From: Utricularia gibba
Taxonomy: Eukaryota > Streptophyta > Magnoliopsida > Lamiales > Lentibulariaceae
Length of the DNA: 64,000 nt
Direction: 5' to 3'
Assembly (NCBI GenBank): GCA_002189035.1
Contig: NEEC01000002.1
Coordinates: forward strand, 3,681,001 to 3,745,000
The notes under the pieces are model-generated. The model saw only the letters and a list, made by a program, of their open reading frames with translations. It ran no database searches and had not been told where the DNA came from. The translations under genes were made by a program, and so were the position numbers. This document shows positions 25,237 to 37,029 of the stretch, piece by piece. Each line of letters opens with the position of its first letter. Position 1 is the stretch's first letter.

Positions 25237-27676
25237 GATATGGAGGCAACCAAAGGTAAAAGAAAAAAAGATGTCTCATCTTCAAGTCAACTGAGTAAAA
25301 AATCTGTCAAGAAAGTAATATGGGATTTGACTGCAAATGAGATCTTTTTTCAAGGGGCACTAATAGAGGTTGAGAAGGGAATTTCCGCAACACTTCATTT
25401 AATAATGAAGGATGGGAAAATTTATTGAGTGTATTCAATAATACCCAACCATACAAATGCAATTTGGTGCAAATAAAAAATAATTGGAATAGCCTTCGAG
25501 AATATTGGAGGGTGTATAAGAGGCTAAGCAATATGATTGGAATAAGATGGGAGGTTATGGATGGTCAATTCAAATATATACAGAATGGTGGAAATTGTAA
25601 ATTGAGGTTAATATATTTTTTGAAACATCATATTCTTATCAATATTAGTATGTTTTGTTGCTTTTTAATAGCTATTGATTTCTTCCATTGAATAGCATGT
25701 TAATTTGCTTTTTTATCCTGTTGACTTGTTCCAAAAAGTAGCAGGTTTTATTTTTTTAATTATATATGATTCTGACTTCATACATGTGTTAACTAAATGA
25801 ATTAGATACATACTATTCATTAGCTTTTATGTTATCAATATTAGTATATGTTAATAGTTCTGAAACTTTTACAAAACATTAATGTTCTTTTAGTTTTTTA
25901 AATATATCATGTTTTTATTTTTTCACATTCATCTCATTTTAATTACAATTGTTTTGTAGCAGGAAAATGCTGTAGCTTCTAAGTTCAAGAATAAACCACC
26001 TATATTTCTTGAGTTGATGCAAAAATATTTGATCCCATGGTTGGATATGCACCTGAGCATTATATGCCAAATGCAGGGATACAACATGATAACACATATT
26101 TTTGAGTGGCTCAATGCATGGAATTTACTCATTTTGTGCTACAAAAATTAAGCTTTATTGCCTAGTTTTGTATTTTTGCCATAAGTACCGTAGTAGTGCC
26201 AATTTAGTCGTAGTTGGTACTAAATCTGCGATTTAGTCCCAATCTTCTAATAGTTTCCTTTGAGTAATGCAGCACAGATCGCAATACAAATCCCAAGGAG
26301 CCGAATATGAATAGTGTCGTGGCAGAGAAGGTGGCAGAAGTCTGAAAAAGAGTACACACAAAGTTCAAGGAGGTGAAAAATTGAGATTTTGGACAAAAAG
26401 GGAGGAAAGATGAGAGAGAAGGCAGATCTCCCATTGGAGACTCAAGACAAGTTTCTGGAGATTTTTCTAGAGGAAGAAGAAGGAGAGGACGACAAACCAG
26501 AAGAACACAGCTTCTCTTGAGAAAATATTTTCGTTCTTCATGTTTATTGTTTCTAGCTAAGACTAGATTTGGATTTCCTGTGTGAACGAAGTGTCTTTCC
26601 TACTTCTGCTTCATATTGCTCGCTGTTATTTAATATTTGTAGTCAAGATGTTGCTTAGGATATGCTATGAAAATGTTTTACTTTTCATTGTTATGAGTAG
26701 CTAAGCACTTAGAGGGGGGTGCCTTGGGGTGAAGAGGGGAGAAACATGGTAATCCATCCTTAGACCTATTAAATCATAAGCCACACTACTTCCTTAGTAA
26801 ACCAGGATAGATCCAGGAGGGGGAGGTAGTGAAACCCAACTAACAATCCTAATTAGAGGTAGACCAAAGATTAGGGGGAAAAACAAGAATCCGGGTAGAC
26901 CTAGATTTGTGAGTTAGTTGTATGATTTTTTATTTATGTTAGCTTGTTTAGTAATAGGCATACATCCCCTAGGAGTCCCAAGGCATCACCCATTTCATTC
27001 CAAAAACAACCGAGCTCCAGAACTTATTAATTTTTTTTACTGTATTTCGTTTCAGTTCTGCTTTAGTCTAGCTAAGACCAATTTTACCAACTTGACATTA
27101 ATTTCATGCATTAACTTTCACATAGCAAGCACCTGCTCTTCATGTTCGATACTAATCACTATGCTCATAATTGTTTTATGCTTGAAGGTGTATTAGGTTA
27201 TAAATTTATTTGATAGGAAAATTTGCATTTAACGACATTGCACAATTATCCGTTGATCACAACAACAAGATAAAGAAGAGAATAACAATTCATATGAAGG
27301 AAAACTTGATGAAACTACTCTGTTGGTTGTCTTTCAGACCCATGAAGGTATTATAACTGATTTGAATATTCAAGAGCAACCAACACCAGTATTATCTAAG
27401 AAAAAACAAATTGTTCGTCGTAGGAATAGTGACCGTATAGCAGCATCTTTGGAAAGATGGGCCAAGGCATCAGAGGCAATTTTTGCAGCTACTATAAGAA
27501 AAGAAAAATTTTCAATAGCTAGTTGCATGAACCAATTGGCGAATACCACATGGATCGTTGAGGGGAGCAATATGTGGCTCCGTGCTCTTTATTTATTTCT
27601 CCGTTCTAGCAACAGGGAGATCTTTATGATAATCGAGAGTCATACTGCGCGTTGCCGATGGATTATGCAATGACTT
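25237..27676 (+). pseudogene. PIF/Harbinger Myb/SANT-like DNA-binding protein gene, broken and split by an LTR
   Basis: PIF/Harbinger elements carry a DDE nuclease gene and a separate Myb/SANT-like protein needed for DNA binding. Here the N-terminal Myb/SANT-like trihelix (PF12776 type) begins near 25237. It shows W-D-L-T and EVEKG, then, after a frameshift near 25425, LVQIKNNWNSLREYWRVYK. A later exon continues at 25970 (SKFKNKPPIF) and is cut by the solo LTR at 26087-27259. The gene resumes at about 27265, and its C-terminal region (27390-27676: NSDRIAASLERWAKASEAIF) fits the end of these proteins. Frameshifts, stops and the insertion make it non-functional. Confidence 0.8.
26087..27259 (+). 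mobile_element. LTR family A, complete solo LTR
   Basis: A 1,173-bp LTR with ends TGATAACACA and CGTTGATCA, flanked by a perfect duplication CAACA (26082-26086 and 27260-27264). It is the reference copy used here for family A. It interrupts the Myb/SANT-like gene of the PIF/Harbinger element. It contains the U5 motif CTCTTCATGTTCGATAC about 110 bp before its end. Confidence 0.92.
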
Positions 27677-28099
27677 CAAGCGCATCACCCGAGGCTGGTC
27701 GATCTGATTACAATGATTCATGCATTGTGCTTGGAAGCTTGCTCTATTAAATTGTTGTATTACATGTTGCATTTCATAAAAACTAGTTTTCCAAATTCTT
27801 CCTTTTATTTACGAGACAAAATATGAAACGCTCATCTTCATTTTTCTTTAGACATAATTATTAAAAAGCTTTATTTTATAGATACATCAAATGCTTTTTG
27901 TTTTAAATTGTGACCACTCGTTGTATAGATTTTTCAAAAGCTTTCTCATCTACAATTGTGGCCATTCATTGGTAGATTTTTTTTTTGTTCATGGGTTGGT
28001 TGATTTTTTTTTTTAATATTCTCTATAAATGGTCATTTTGGAGAACTCCTTAATTAGCATTATTGAAATCTCATCTTTTAGAAATTTTCCAACTCTTTC

Positions 28100-29745
28100 A
28101 TGGCATCCTTTTCAAACCCAATGGGATCATTCTCAGAAGATAGTGAGCATGACTCAAATCTCACTGAAAATGAAGAAACCAATGAAGAAAATAGTGATGT
28201 GGAGCTTCAAAAGGTTCAAGAGCAAATGGCATTCTTAGGTGAAGGCTTTGAGTTCTTCTCAACAATTTAGAACTATCATAATAGTTATCTGGAGAAAAAT
28301 AGAATCCATGATTGTCCGGTCTCAGGATGAAATTTATTGTTACATATTCGCGCATATCAGGATCTCCGTATGAAACCATTAGTATTCCTCCACTTTTGTT
28401 CGTTAGTTGTTGATGAATTCGGTCTACAGAAGAGGCGACACATCACATTAGAGGAAGAAGGTTGCAATTTTTATGAAAATTGTTGGCACACGGATGAGAA
28501 ATCATCTCTTACAAGAATATTTTCAAAGAGAAGGTGCTACTATAAGTAGAGCTTTCCATAATGTACTGAAAGCTTGTAATCGTATGGCCTCAGTTTGGAT
28601 AGCACCCGGAAGAGATTTCACACATGTCCCATCATACATTAGAAATAAAACTTGCTATTTTCCATTTTTTTAAGGATGTGTTGGAACTATAGATGGAATG
28701 CATATCAAAGCTTGCATTCCAATGAAGGAAAGAGTACGTTTGATAACACATATTTTTGAGTGATTGAGTACATGGAAAAGATTCATATTGTGTTACAAAA
28801 ATTAAGTTTTACTGCTTAGTTCCATATTTTTGCGCATAGTACCGTAGTTGTCTTATTTAAGTCTTAGTTGGGAGTAAATCGTAGATTTAGTCTGAACCTT
28901 CTAATAGTTTCCTTTGAGCATTGCAGCACATGTTGACAACACAAATCCCAAGGAGCTGAATATGAACAGTATAGTGGCAGAAGTCTAAAAAGGAATACAA
29001 ACAAAATTCAAGGAAGAGAAAAAAGGGGGATTTTGGACAAAAAGGGAAACAAGATGTAGAGAGAAAAAGATCTCTCCCATTGGAGACATACGAGATTCTT
29101 TCTGGAGAAGGTTTTATGGGGGAGAAGAAGGAGGACGACAAATAGGAACGAAGCTGATGTTTGAAGACTATTTTTCTATTTTCGAAGAATATTACTCTTA
29201 GCTAAGAATAGCTAGCGACATTTTCCAGTTTTCTTTTGACATTTTAAATTCCTTGCTTGTTTACTTTCTCATATTCAACTGTGAGATTACAATGTGGATG
29301 ATGTTTTCTTTTCTATTTTCTTTTATCTTAAGCATGAGTGGCTAGGTACTTAAAGGTGACTTGGAGTGAAAGGGGGAGAAATATGCTAATCAATCTTAGA
29401 TCTAGTCAACACATAGGTCATGCCACTTCCATAACAAACCAAGATAGATTCAAGAAGGGAAAGCAATGAAACCAAGCTTAACAACCTTAATTAGAGGTAG
29501 ACCAAAGATTAGGGGTAAGGGGAAAACAAGAGTCCGGATAGATCTAAATCTTGTGAGTTAGTTGTTTAATTTATGGTTTGTATGAGCTTGTTTAATGATG
29601 AGCATATATCCCCAAGAGTCCCAAGACGTGGATATACTCGTCCTCAAGAGTTGTTTAACCACAGACATTCAGCTCTACGTTCTATCATTGAAAGGACATT
29701 CGGTATTTGGAAAAAATGTTTTCATATTGTCTCGAATTATTTGTA
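28100..29745 (+). pseudogene. PIF/Harbinger DDE nuclease (transposase), broken and split by an LTR
   Basis: The order of blocks fits a Harbinger nuclease. An acidic leader (about 28100-28268) is followed by QDLRMKPLVFLHFCSLV (about 28360-28420). The N-terminal helical part is FQREGATISRAFHNVLKAC (about 28510-28580). The first catalytic region is GTIDGMHIKACIP (about 28680-28720). A truncated LTR A copy follows (28741-29625). The gene resumes with the C-terminal block ELFNHRHSALRSIIERTFGIW (about 29645-29715). The middle of the catalytic domain was lost with the LTR's missing end. It lies just downstream of, and on the same strand as, the Myb/SANT-like gene. Confidence 0.85.
28741..29625 (+). 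mobile_element. LTR family A, 3'-truncated copy (A4)
   Basis: Starts exactly at TGATAACACA (28741) after the Harbinger block GTIDGMHIKACIP. It follows the family A sequence to about 29625, where it ends abruptly (CCCAAG) and transposase sequence resumes. The last ~290 bp of the LTR and part of the transposase are missing, consistent with one deletion spanning both. Confidence 0.85.
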
Positions 29746-30030
29746 ACCTATGTAATAACGTTTCATGTAATGATTTGTATTTGATAAGATTTATGTGAAA
29801 TTGAATACTTTTAATTTCTAGATTTGTTCTTAAATTTATTTATACATTTTTTCTGAAACATTTTTAATTTCTATAAATTATTTCTACTTCTATTTTATAT
29901 TTTTCGGAAAGTAGAAATAGTCCAGAGAAATATTTCAGAACACTGCTTTAACCTTCATATTTTTTACTATATCTCAAATGACATCATCTTTAGAGTTACC
30001 AAGCTCTTTCAAATTCATCTTAATACTTTC

Positions 30031-30541
30031 TGATGGGGTGTAAATCGGATATGCTTAATCGGACTCTGAAAGGTTGCCAAAAGGTACTCTGACAAGATAG
30101 CACCGACCAACAGACCGGTATATATCAGAGGCACAGTCTGAAAAGCGTCTGAATTACGGTAGAGTAGGCGGCGATTTTCTGAAAAGCAGGATCCTAGTAT
30201 AGGTGCAGAAAGCAACTGACAACTTCAAGAGTCAGGATTCAGTCAGATCTGCCTCTTCTATAAGTAGGAGAAATCCTGAACGAAAGGGGGTTCGATCCTG
30301 AGCTTTCCAACTTGTATTTCTCCCCTCACCTCCATCTAGTAAAGATTTTTCTCCGACGAGCTCCGGTAACTCCGTGGTTTTTCCATCCTTCGGCGGTTTC
30401 CACGTAAAAATATCTGCCCAACTTAATTTTTGCTGATTAAATCGAGCAAATCACAAAAAGCTTAATCATGTGTGGTACATACGGCTGCAACCATAACCTG
30501 AAAATCGGTCCCCTCTCGGATACTGATTTTTGCCCTTAACA
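30031..30541 (+). mobile_element. LTR family E, 511-bp solo LTR
   Basis: Ends TGATGGGGTG and CCCTTAACA, with a perfect 5-bp duplication CTTTC (30026-30030 and 30542-30546). A TATA-like CTATAAGTAGG near 30260 suggests plus orientation. It interrupts the second hAT transposase. No related copy occurs in the window. Its length would fit a copia LTR, but the family is not established. Confidence 0.8.
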
Positions 30542-30764
30542 CTTTCAATTTGCATGAAACACAAGTTTGCAATAGGATATTTTAATCTGGATATCAAATT
30601 GAAAATATGAAAAAAAAGGCTCCAAGAAGTTGCATATTTTTTTAAGGCATGTACCAATCTTCATCACTTAAACAACGCTTATAATTTCTCTCATTGTAGC
30701 AAAGACTAATGAAAGTAAGTTTTTATTTTATGGAATTTAGATTTTATCATACTAATTCTTATTA

Positions 30765-31240
30765 CACTAGGATAGATTCAGGAAAGAGAAATAGTGACAT
30801 GTGCATTCTAAGACAAACCTAATTTGAGATAAATGAAAAGTTATTGAGATAAAAGATTTAATTAGACTTGAAATTTTTGATTTTTTTGATAAATAATTTT
30901 TAATTTAGATGGGATAAGGATGTTGATATGCATACTATTCCTAGAAACCTTATGTCATCATATGATTTTTTTCTATACCATAAATTAAATGGATTTGTTT
31001 ATTTCTTTTATTCTAACTTGCCATTGAACCATACTAATTGTATCTTATAGTTAATATTTTATCGTGACAAACTAGAATACATTAATTTTTATACAACAAA
31101 CACATTGCTTTTCATATTCAATTCTAATTCCACTATATGCTCTTATTCACTTGATATATGAAGTAGAATTAGGTTTACAAATTTATTTGATGTAAGAATT
31201 CAAATTTGTACAACAATGTGCAAAAATTCTTCATTTATCA
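30765..31240 (+). mobile_element. LTR family A, old 3' fragment (A5)
   Basis: Strongly diverged, but follows the last ~480 bp of family A in order (AGGATAGATTCAGGA, then the region before the end) and terminates with CATTTATCA at 31240. Confidence 0.6.
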
Positions 31241-31464
31241 AAAAACTTCCAGAAATATCTTCTAAATGAACTTATATAATATATTTTTTAAATTCTCATA
31301 GTTTTTCTTCTGATGCTCTCACATATCTGACACTTTTTTTGATTTTTTTAAAATGTATCACCTGATATATTTAAACCATCGCATACAATAATATTCAAAA
31401 TGTGTGTATAATACCTCACTTGAAAATACTCTCCTTTGCACAACAAAACACCTTGTAAATTTAA

Positions 31465-32965
31465 GTTGTGTTCTAAAAATTTTTAAAATCAATTTTTATT
31501 TTTAGAAAAATAAAAATTTAGAACACAACTTAATTTTACTTTTACGTCTATGATGGTGATTCTGCAACTGCATAGAAACCGTTGAAGTAATAAAATAAGA
31601 TCGTATCCACAGGGAATTGTTATTGAAATATTCTTTTCAAAAGAAAGAGTTAAAAAGATTGGAAACAAAAGAAAGATTTGGTTTTTGAAGAAAATAAGAA
31701 AAGTGGCCTTGGATCTAAGATCGACCTTACTTGAAACTCGCCCTTGTGTGTGTGCAAACCTTGAGAACTGACCTGCTTGCGCAAGCTTTGGGGGTGTTAT
31801 GCTAAAGTAGTGCTACTCGGTGACCGTTATAGCACCGTCCCTTGTTTTGTGAGATTATGGAATCAACCACGCCACCAGCCATTTCACCTCTTGTGATAAC
31901 CCATGTTTTCCCCACACCCAAATCTAACCCCTACACCTCACACCTCGCAGACAGATTAGACTGAATGTGTCTTATCAACGATGTCCGATTGAGCCCTTCT
32001 CCTTAGGTGCTTGAAGCCAATCTTTGATTCTCCCACACTCCCTTAGGTTATATGGTACTAAAGATCACGTTGGTGAAGAAAACGTTGCGACAAACAGAAT
32101 CAGACCTCAAATTAAATGCTGAAAAACATAGTAAGACAGTCACGCGTGCAGGACTTGCGCAAGCAAGGCTTCACAGCAGATCTCAGCCGCAAGTGCTCAC
32201 ATGCGCATGCTTGACTCTAAACAACAAAAGTTGATGAAAAATGAAAGGAAAGAAATCCAAAACATGCTAGACTCGACTCTAAACCCTAGATTGACTCTCT
32301 GGTTATCCACCACTTCTACCCCCTTACGTCTTCACGTTTGGATCTTTATATAATGGTGGGGATTTCCCGGGCTTTCTTGATGGGCTCGCATCAAATCTTC
32401 TATCCGAATCTTTGAAGATTTGATACAAATCTTCTAGGATGAGATCCAATTTCTCCAAGATAAGATGCGAATCTTATCTTATCCGAGAATCTTTGATTGA
32501 GTCTTCATCCAGATAGACCAAATCTTAGCCTCCATTAAAGTAGCTCGAAAATCCTTCAAATTATTCCAAATTCGTCCTGAAAAATCACAAAACACACTTT
32601 TTCTCCAAAAAGATCAAAGTGGTAAGATATAAAATTCTTCTAAAAACATAAAGAAAGTGGGATAAAAAGAATGCAAAACTCATCTAAGTGAGTCTCAAAA
32701 AACACAAATATAAGTGACACAAAATCAATTATTAGTCTACCAAAAATATTTTTGGTATTAAGCTTCAAAAATAGTTTTTGAAAATAGAGATGAGCTATTT
32801 TTCTATACTATTTCTACTTTTCAATACAAATTCTTAAAAATTTTTCATAATTTTCTAGAACATCCATTTTTAGTTCTATTTTTATAAATTATTTCTACTT
32901 CTGTTTTTTATTTTTTCAAAAGTAAAACAAATTCTAAAAATTTTCTAGAACACTCACTTAGTCTA
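31465..32965. repeat. AT-rich inverted-repeat (MITE-like) sequence interrupted by LTR D3
   Basis: On the left, GTGTTCTAAAAATTTTT begins near 31466. On the right, AAAAATTTTCTAGAACAC ends near 32957. These ends are inverted relative to each other, and the LTR D3 duplication lies between them. Removing D3 leaves about 310 bp of AT-rich DNA. No target duplication was resolved, so the class is uncertain. A related stretch with ATTTCTACTTCTATTTTAT lies at about 29,820-29,950. Confidence 0.4.
31551..32734 (-). mobile_element. LTR family D, solo LTR (D3)
   Basis: A 1,184-bp LTR on the minus strand from TGATGGTGATTCTG (31551) to AATTATTA (32734, the family end TTATCA mutated). It is flanked by a perfect duplication GTCTA (31546-31550 and 32735-32739). 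A TATATAAA box is present on the minus strand (32345-32352). It matches D1 and D2 over its length. Confidence 0.88.
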
Positions 32966-33814
32966 TCCTTTAAGATCTTAACTATACAATTATTCATTGA
33001 TACACTATCCAATATGATAGAAAAAGTCTTGGATTCTATCCCCCAAACTTTAGGCACATGAAGTAACGTCAATGATAATTCAAGTGTCGTATGACTAGAT
33101 GAAGTAATCATGAAATCTAAATTTGTTTTGTTGCAAATGAAGACTGGCCACTGAGCATATTTCCAACATCATAAAACAACTTGCAAGAAAATATTTTTTT
33201 GTAATCTTTTCATTTCCATTTCTCACCAACTTCTACCATGTCAACCTTAATAAAATAATCCCATATCCCAGACATATCTTTTTTATCATTTTTTGCATCT
33301 CTATCATGAAATTTAAATAAATATGTCCTTTATTTTTGAGTGAATGACAAAACTTCTAGTTGCAAAATTACAATAAAAATTTACTGTACGACCTTTTCCA
33401 ACATGTAGCTAAACCTTCTTACAAACTTCCAAATTAATGGTTGTTATTATTCGGTAATAGGTAAGCCTTCATCTTCAATATTTTGAATTTTAGATATATC
33501 ACTATTTTTTATGCTAAAAAGACATTAAATAAAAAAGCTAACCCTATAAGTATACATATAAAAAAAATATTAACAATCAAAAAATTATTGTTAGAAATCA
33601 ACTTGAAATTAGATATCAAATGTTAGTAAGAAATCATTTGATTGAAACAAATTCGAAAATCATTTTTTTTAAAATGAACATTTTTTTATTTGAATATTTT
33701 ACTAAAAATATAAGAGAAATATTATTTTACATTATATTCCTACATGGGGATGGCATTCATCTTCAATGTACTCCAAATTCTAATTCATATATCAAATCAA
33801 ATATTTTATTTAAA

Positions 33815-34319
33815 TGTAAACCAACACATCAAGATGCTAATAGTAGATATTACTCCTTGATAGAATCAATAGAGTTAGATAAACTTAGTTTTACGTATTT
33901 TGTATATGAATAGACCTAATTGTGGAATAATTGATGATATTAGAAATTATTTTAACCAAAAACATGATTTGGATAAACTTAGGTTGTTTAGAATTGTAAG
34001 TATGAAAACATTATCGATTAAATTAAAGATATAAATCATCTAGATTACCTTAATATATGTTAGTATAACTTTATGCTTAGAACCATTATTTGTTACTTTA
34101 TACGTTGAGATTTAATTTTATTTATTGAACTTATGTACTGTAGTTAGTTTGACCTTGGACTAAGTGTATCATTTATTTCAAATTTTGCATCTCGAAAAGT
34201 AATTTGCAATCACTTGCTCCTTGTGATCAAACCCAAAATCTATTATATAAGTTTTTTGAATTTGTATTTGATATAAAGATTTCATCTTTTGCGATGATTT
34301 AATAAATTTGCATTTATCA
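33815..34319 (+). mobile_element. LTR family B, old 3' fragment (B5)
   Basis: Diverged but collinear with the last ~500 bp of LTR B1: the block TAGACCTAATTGTG, then the aligned stretch to TTGCATTTATCA at 34319. The 5' part is missing. Confidence 0.6.
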
Positions 34320-36020
34320 CACATCATCAGAATATTAAACGATTAGTATTATTAAGGATTAATGTATGAGATGAGATATAAGATAGTTTTTTTTATAACT
34401 TGTTTGATTATTTTGAGAAGTATGAGATTATTATCCTTAAAGCCAGAACAAAACTCTGATACTGTATAGGAAGGATTTTTAAAAATCTTATCCGATCAAT
34501 CAAATTCTATTTAAGCTTTACGTACCTGTAATCAAACACAATTTTTTCTGGATTCCTAGAATTCTAGACTGGGTCGAATCAAACCCATTAAAGAAACATA
34601 GCAGAATATTTGGGAGAATTGTTAGATCCGAAATGATATAACGGTCAATTTTGCAGAAATTTAATGTATTACTTATGTCAGAAAATTTTGTTTTTAAAAT
34701 ACCTGTTGTTTTTTTTACTTTATCAAAACTATTAAGATAATTTAGTTTACTTCAAAGTTATTATTAATCAAAAAAATTATTTAGATGAATTACTCTTAAT
34801 GATGAAAATAATAATAATAAATAATTAAATAAAAAATTGTAATATAAACTATAATGTGCCTCAGGTTGGAATTATTTCCACCTCAAACTCTATCTACACC
34901 ATACCTAAAAAATAATTGCATATATGATAAGATGTATGATCCCAACGATGTTATATTTAGTACATATTTTTTATTCTTAAAATGATAAATCAATAATCTT
35001 GCATAACATAATTATTTTTCACTTTTTTAAAATGAGAAAAAAATAATAATATAATACTATAAATTTTAATTTAAATGAAGAATAAAGATTTATTAGTATA
35101 ATTTCGACTATATTTTTATTCACCGAGTATCAACAAGATAAAGAATTATGATTTTTAAAAATTTTATATTTTGAAAGGATAAAAACTAATATGTGGATAA
35201 GTATTCAAATGCAAAAACATTTAATAAATCATAATATTATCAAATCTAATGACCAATTAATCAAGTATATCATAAATTTTCAAATGTTACATAAATAAAT
35301 GTATAACTCGAAAATGATATAAAATTTCAAATATATTTTTATTAATAAAATATATATATAGATATATAGATATATAGATATATATATATATATATATATG
35401 TTACAATGTTTAGTAAAATTTATAAATTTTTATTGATTAAATAAAAAAATATATTGTCTCCCTACCTTTGTATGGTTCAACTGCCTCTCTATTCTGTCCC
35501 CCTTCCTACCTCCTCTCATAAAATATAGATACAATGTTTTACGGATGATCGGATTTTAGTGACAATAAAGGCGACAAATGCTTACAATTTATTTTCAATT
35601 AAAATCATTCAATTTCTTTTAAAAAAACTATATTTTGTATAATAACAATTCATGTAAAAAAATAATAAAAACACAGGTATTTTAACAAAAAAATAAGAAA
35701 GTACAGGTATTTGAGTGATGACAAAAAAATAACAGGTATTATGATAAATTTTATTATCTAACATAGATATAACAACAAAATAGCCATCAATTTTGCTTCA
35801 TTAAGAGGAGTTAAGCGTCAACTGTCACCCGCATCCGGGGCCGCCACTGCACAACTAGATAGATGTACATCACTAGAAACCACGCCCTCTGGTCGGGAGT
35901 TTGGACCACCCACGATTTCTTGTCTAAATCCGGTCATACAAAAGACATATAGCCAGCCAGCCAGCCTGCCTGCCGGCTCGTCCCCTCGATCGAGCAAAGG
36001 CTCCCTTCAACCAAAGAAGT
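34320..36020. other. AT-rich intergenic region upstream of the IQM gene
   Basis: No gene recognised. It contains a microsatellite of TA and GATATATA units (35350-35399) and poly-A/T stretches. The part at about 34,340-34,560 ends with CCTGTAATCAAACACA, which recalls a Tourist-type MITE end, but I could not pair it with a second end. Confidence 0.4.
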
Positions 36021-37029
36021 TACCTTATATTGTGGGGGTGGGGTGGGGTGGGTAAAAAATCTTGGCCCCCAGAAATCTCACAATCTTCAGGACCGCAAGT
36101 AGTTAGTGGGTCACCCGCCGGCTTTTCAACGACTCATCCAATCCAATCTGGTAGCATATCAAGATCGGAAAAGCGATTGAGAGAGTTTGGGGGTTCCACC
36201 CTGCGGGTCACTTTTTTTTTTCTCCTAGGAGTAAAAAGAGTCGTACACGCAAGTAAACCAGGCTTATTCTGTGAGTATACCAACCATATACAGTTGACTT
36301 TAATGATGTCTGTGACTCCATTGGTATGGAATATGGAATGTTACAAAAATGCTACAACATACATAAAAAAAGAAACAAATAATAATCTCAACGACCTTTA
36401 TAGTAAATTATTATAGAATGGTAGAACATGATTAAAATTCATGGAGAAAAGGGAAATGAATTAAAAAAATGTTTTTTTTTTTGAAATAAAAGATCGCATC
36501 TCATGATACTTGCGTTCATCTAAATTATTCATTTTATGGGGAGAAACGATACGGACTCGTCATGGGTTGCTAACAAAGTGACGATTGTTGAATCATAGAA
36601 GAAAGATCACCATATCTGTATGTATGTATGTGTAGCAAAGACGCCAGTCTGATACTATAAAAAAAATACGTAATGTGGCCCCACAATTCTCTATTTAGGA
36701 ATCAAGCAAGGACCACCCTAATTCCAACAGTCATTTCAAAACTTAATCTACGAGGGGTAATTCAGTAATTCACTTTTATTCCAGTCACCCTTGTTCACGC
36801 GCTTTCAGGCCGTCGTTGTTTCTGAGAGCGCGGGAGTCATGCAACAAACAAAATGTTTAGAAAGCACCGCTGCAACTTGCGCAGCTGAAAGGAAGGGAGT
36901 GTTGTTTTCTGTCCTACGGAGAATATTGCGCATTTAGGGGGATCCAGCGCGTGAAGCAGAAACGCCTACGAGACTATAAATTTCAGGGCCTCTTTTTTTT
37001 TCTTTTGTTATCATCGTCATTCCCTGTGT
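36021..37029 (+). promoter_or_regulatory. Promoter and 5' leader region of the IQM gene
   Basis: This stretch is less AT-rich than its surroundings towards the gene. A TATAAA box lies at 36975-36980, about 50 bp before the start codon. That would place transcription start near 37,005-37,010 and give a very short leader. The 128-codon frame at 36030-36416 is unsupported. Confidence 0.45.

Larger units (their letters stand above)
29940..33310 (-). pseudogene. Second hAT-family transposase, degenerate and carrying three LTR insertions
   Basis: Read right to left, hAT landmarks appear in order. A BED-finger-like stretch (33120-33300, SGIWDYFIKVD) is followed by the region with LHVPKVWGIESKTFSIILD (32908-33110). 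Next is the block YYTHILNIIVCDGLNISGD (about 31340-31420), and then FFHIFNLISRLKYPIANL (30541-30650). The final piece, about 29940-30030, resembles the segment before the C-terminal domain. Stops and frameshifts occur throughout. The reading is interrupted by solo LTR E (30031-30541), an LTR A remnant (30765-31240) and solo LTR D3 (31551-32734), which also lies in an AT-rich inverted-repeat sequence. I did not identify the element ends. Confidence 0.75.

Noticed and set aside
30280-30310. GGTTCGATCC-like box suggesting a tRNA T-loop
   Set aside because: No anticodon or acceptor arms can be folded around it; it lies in a solo LTR.
36030-36416. 128-codon frame upstream of the IQM gene
   Set aside because: No recognisable domain and no splice link to the IQM exons; lies in presumed promoter sequence.
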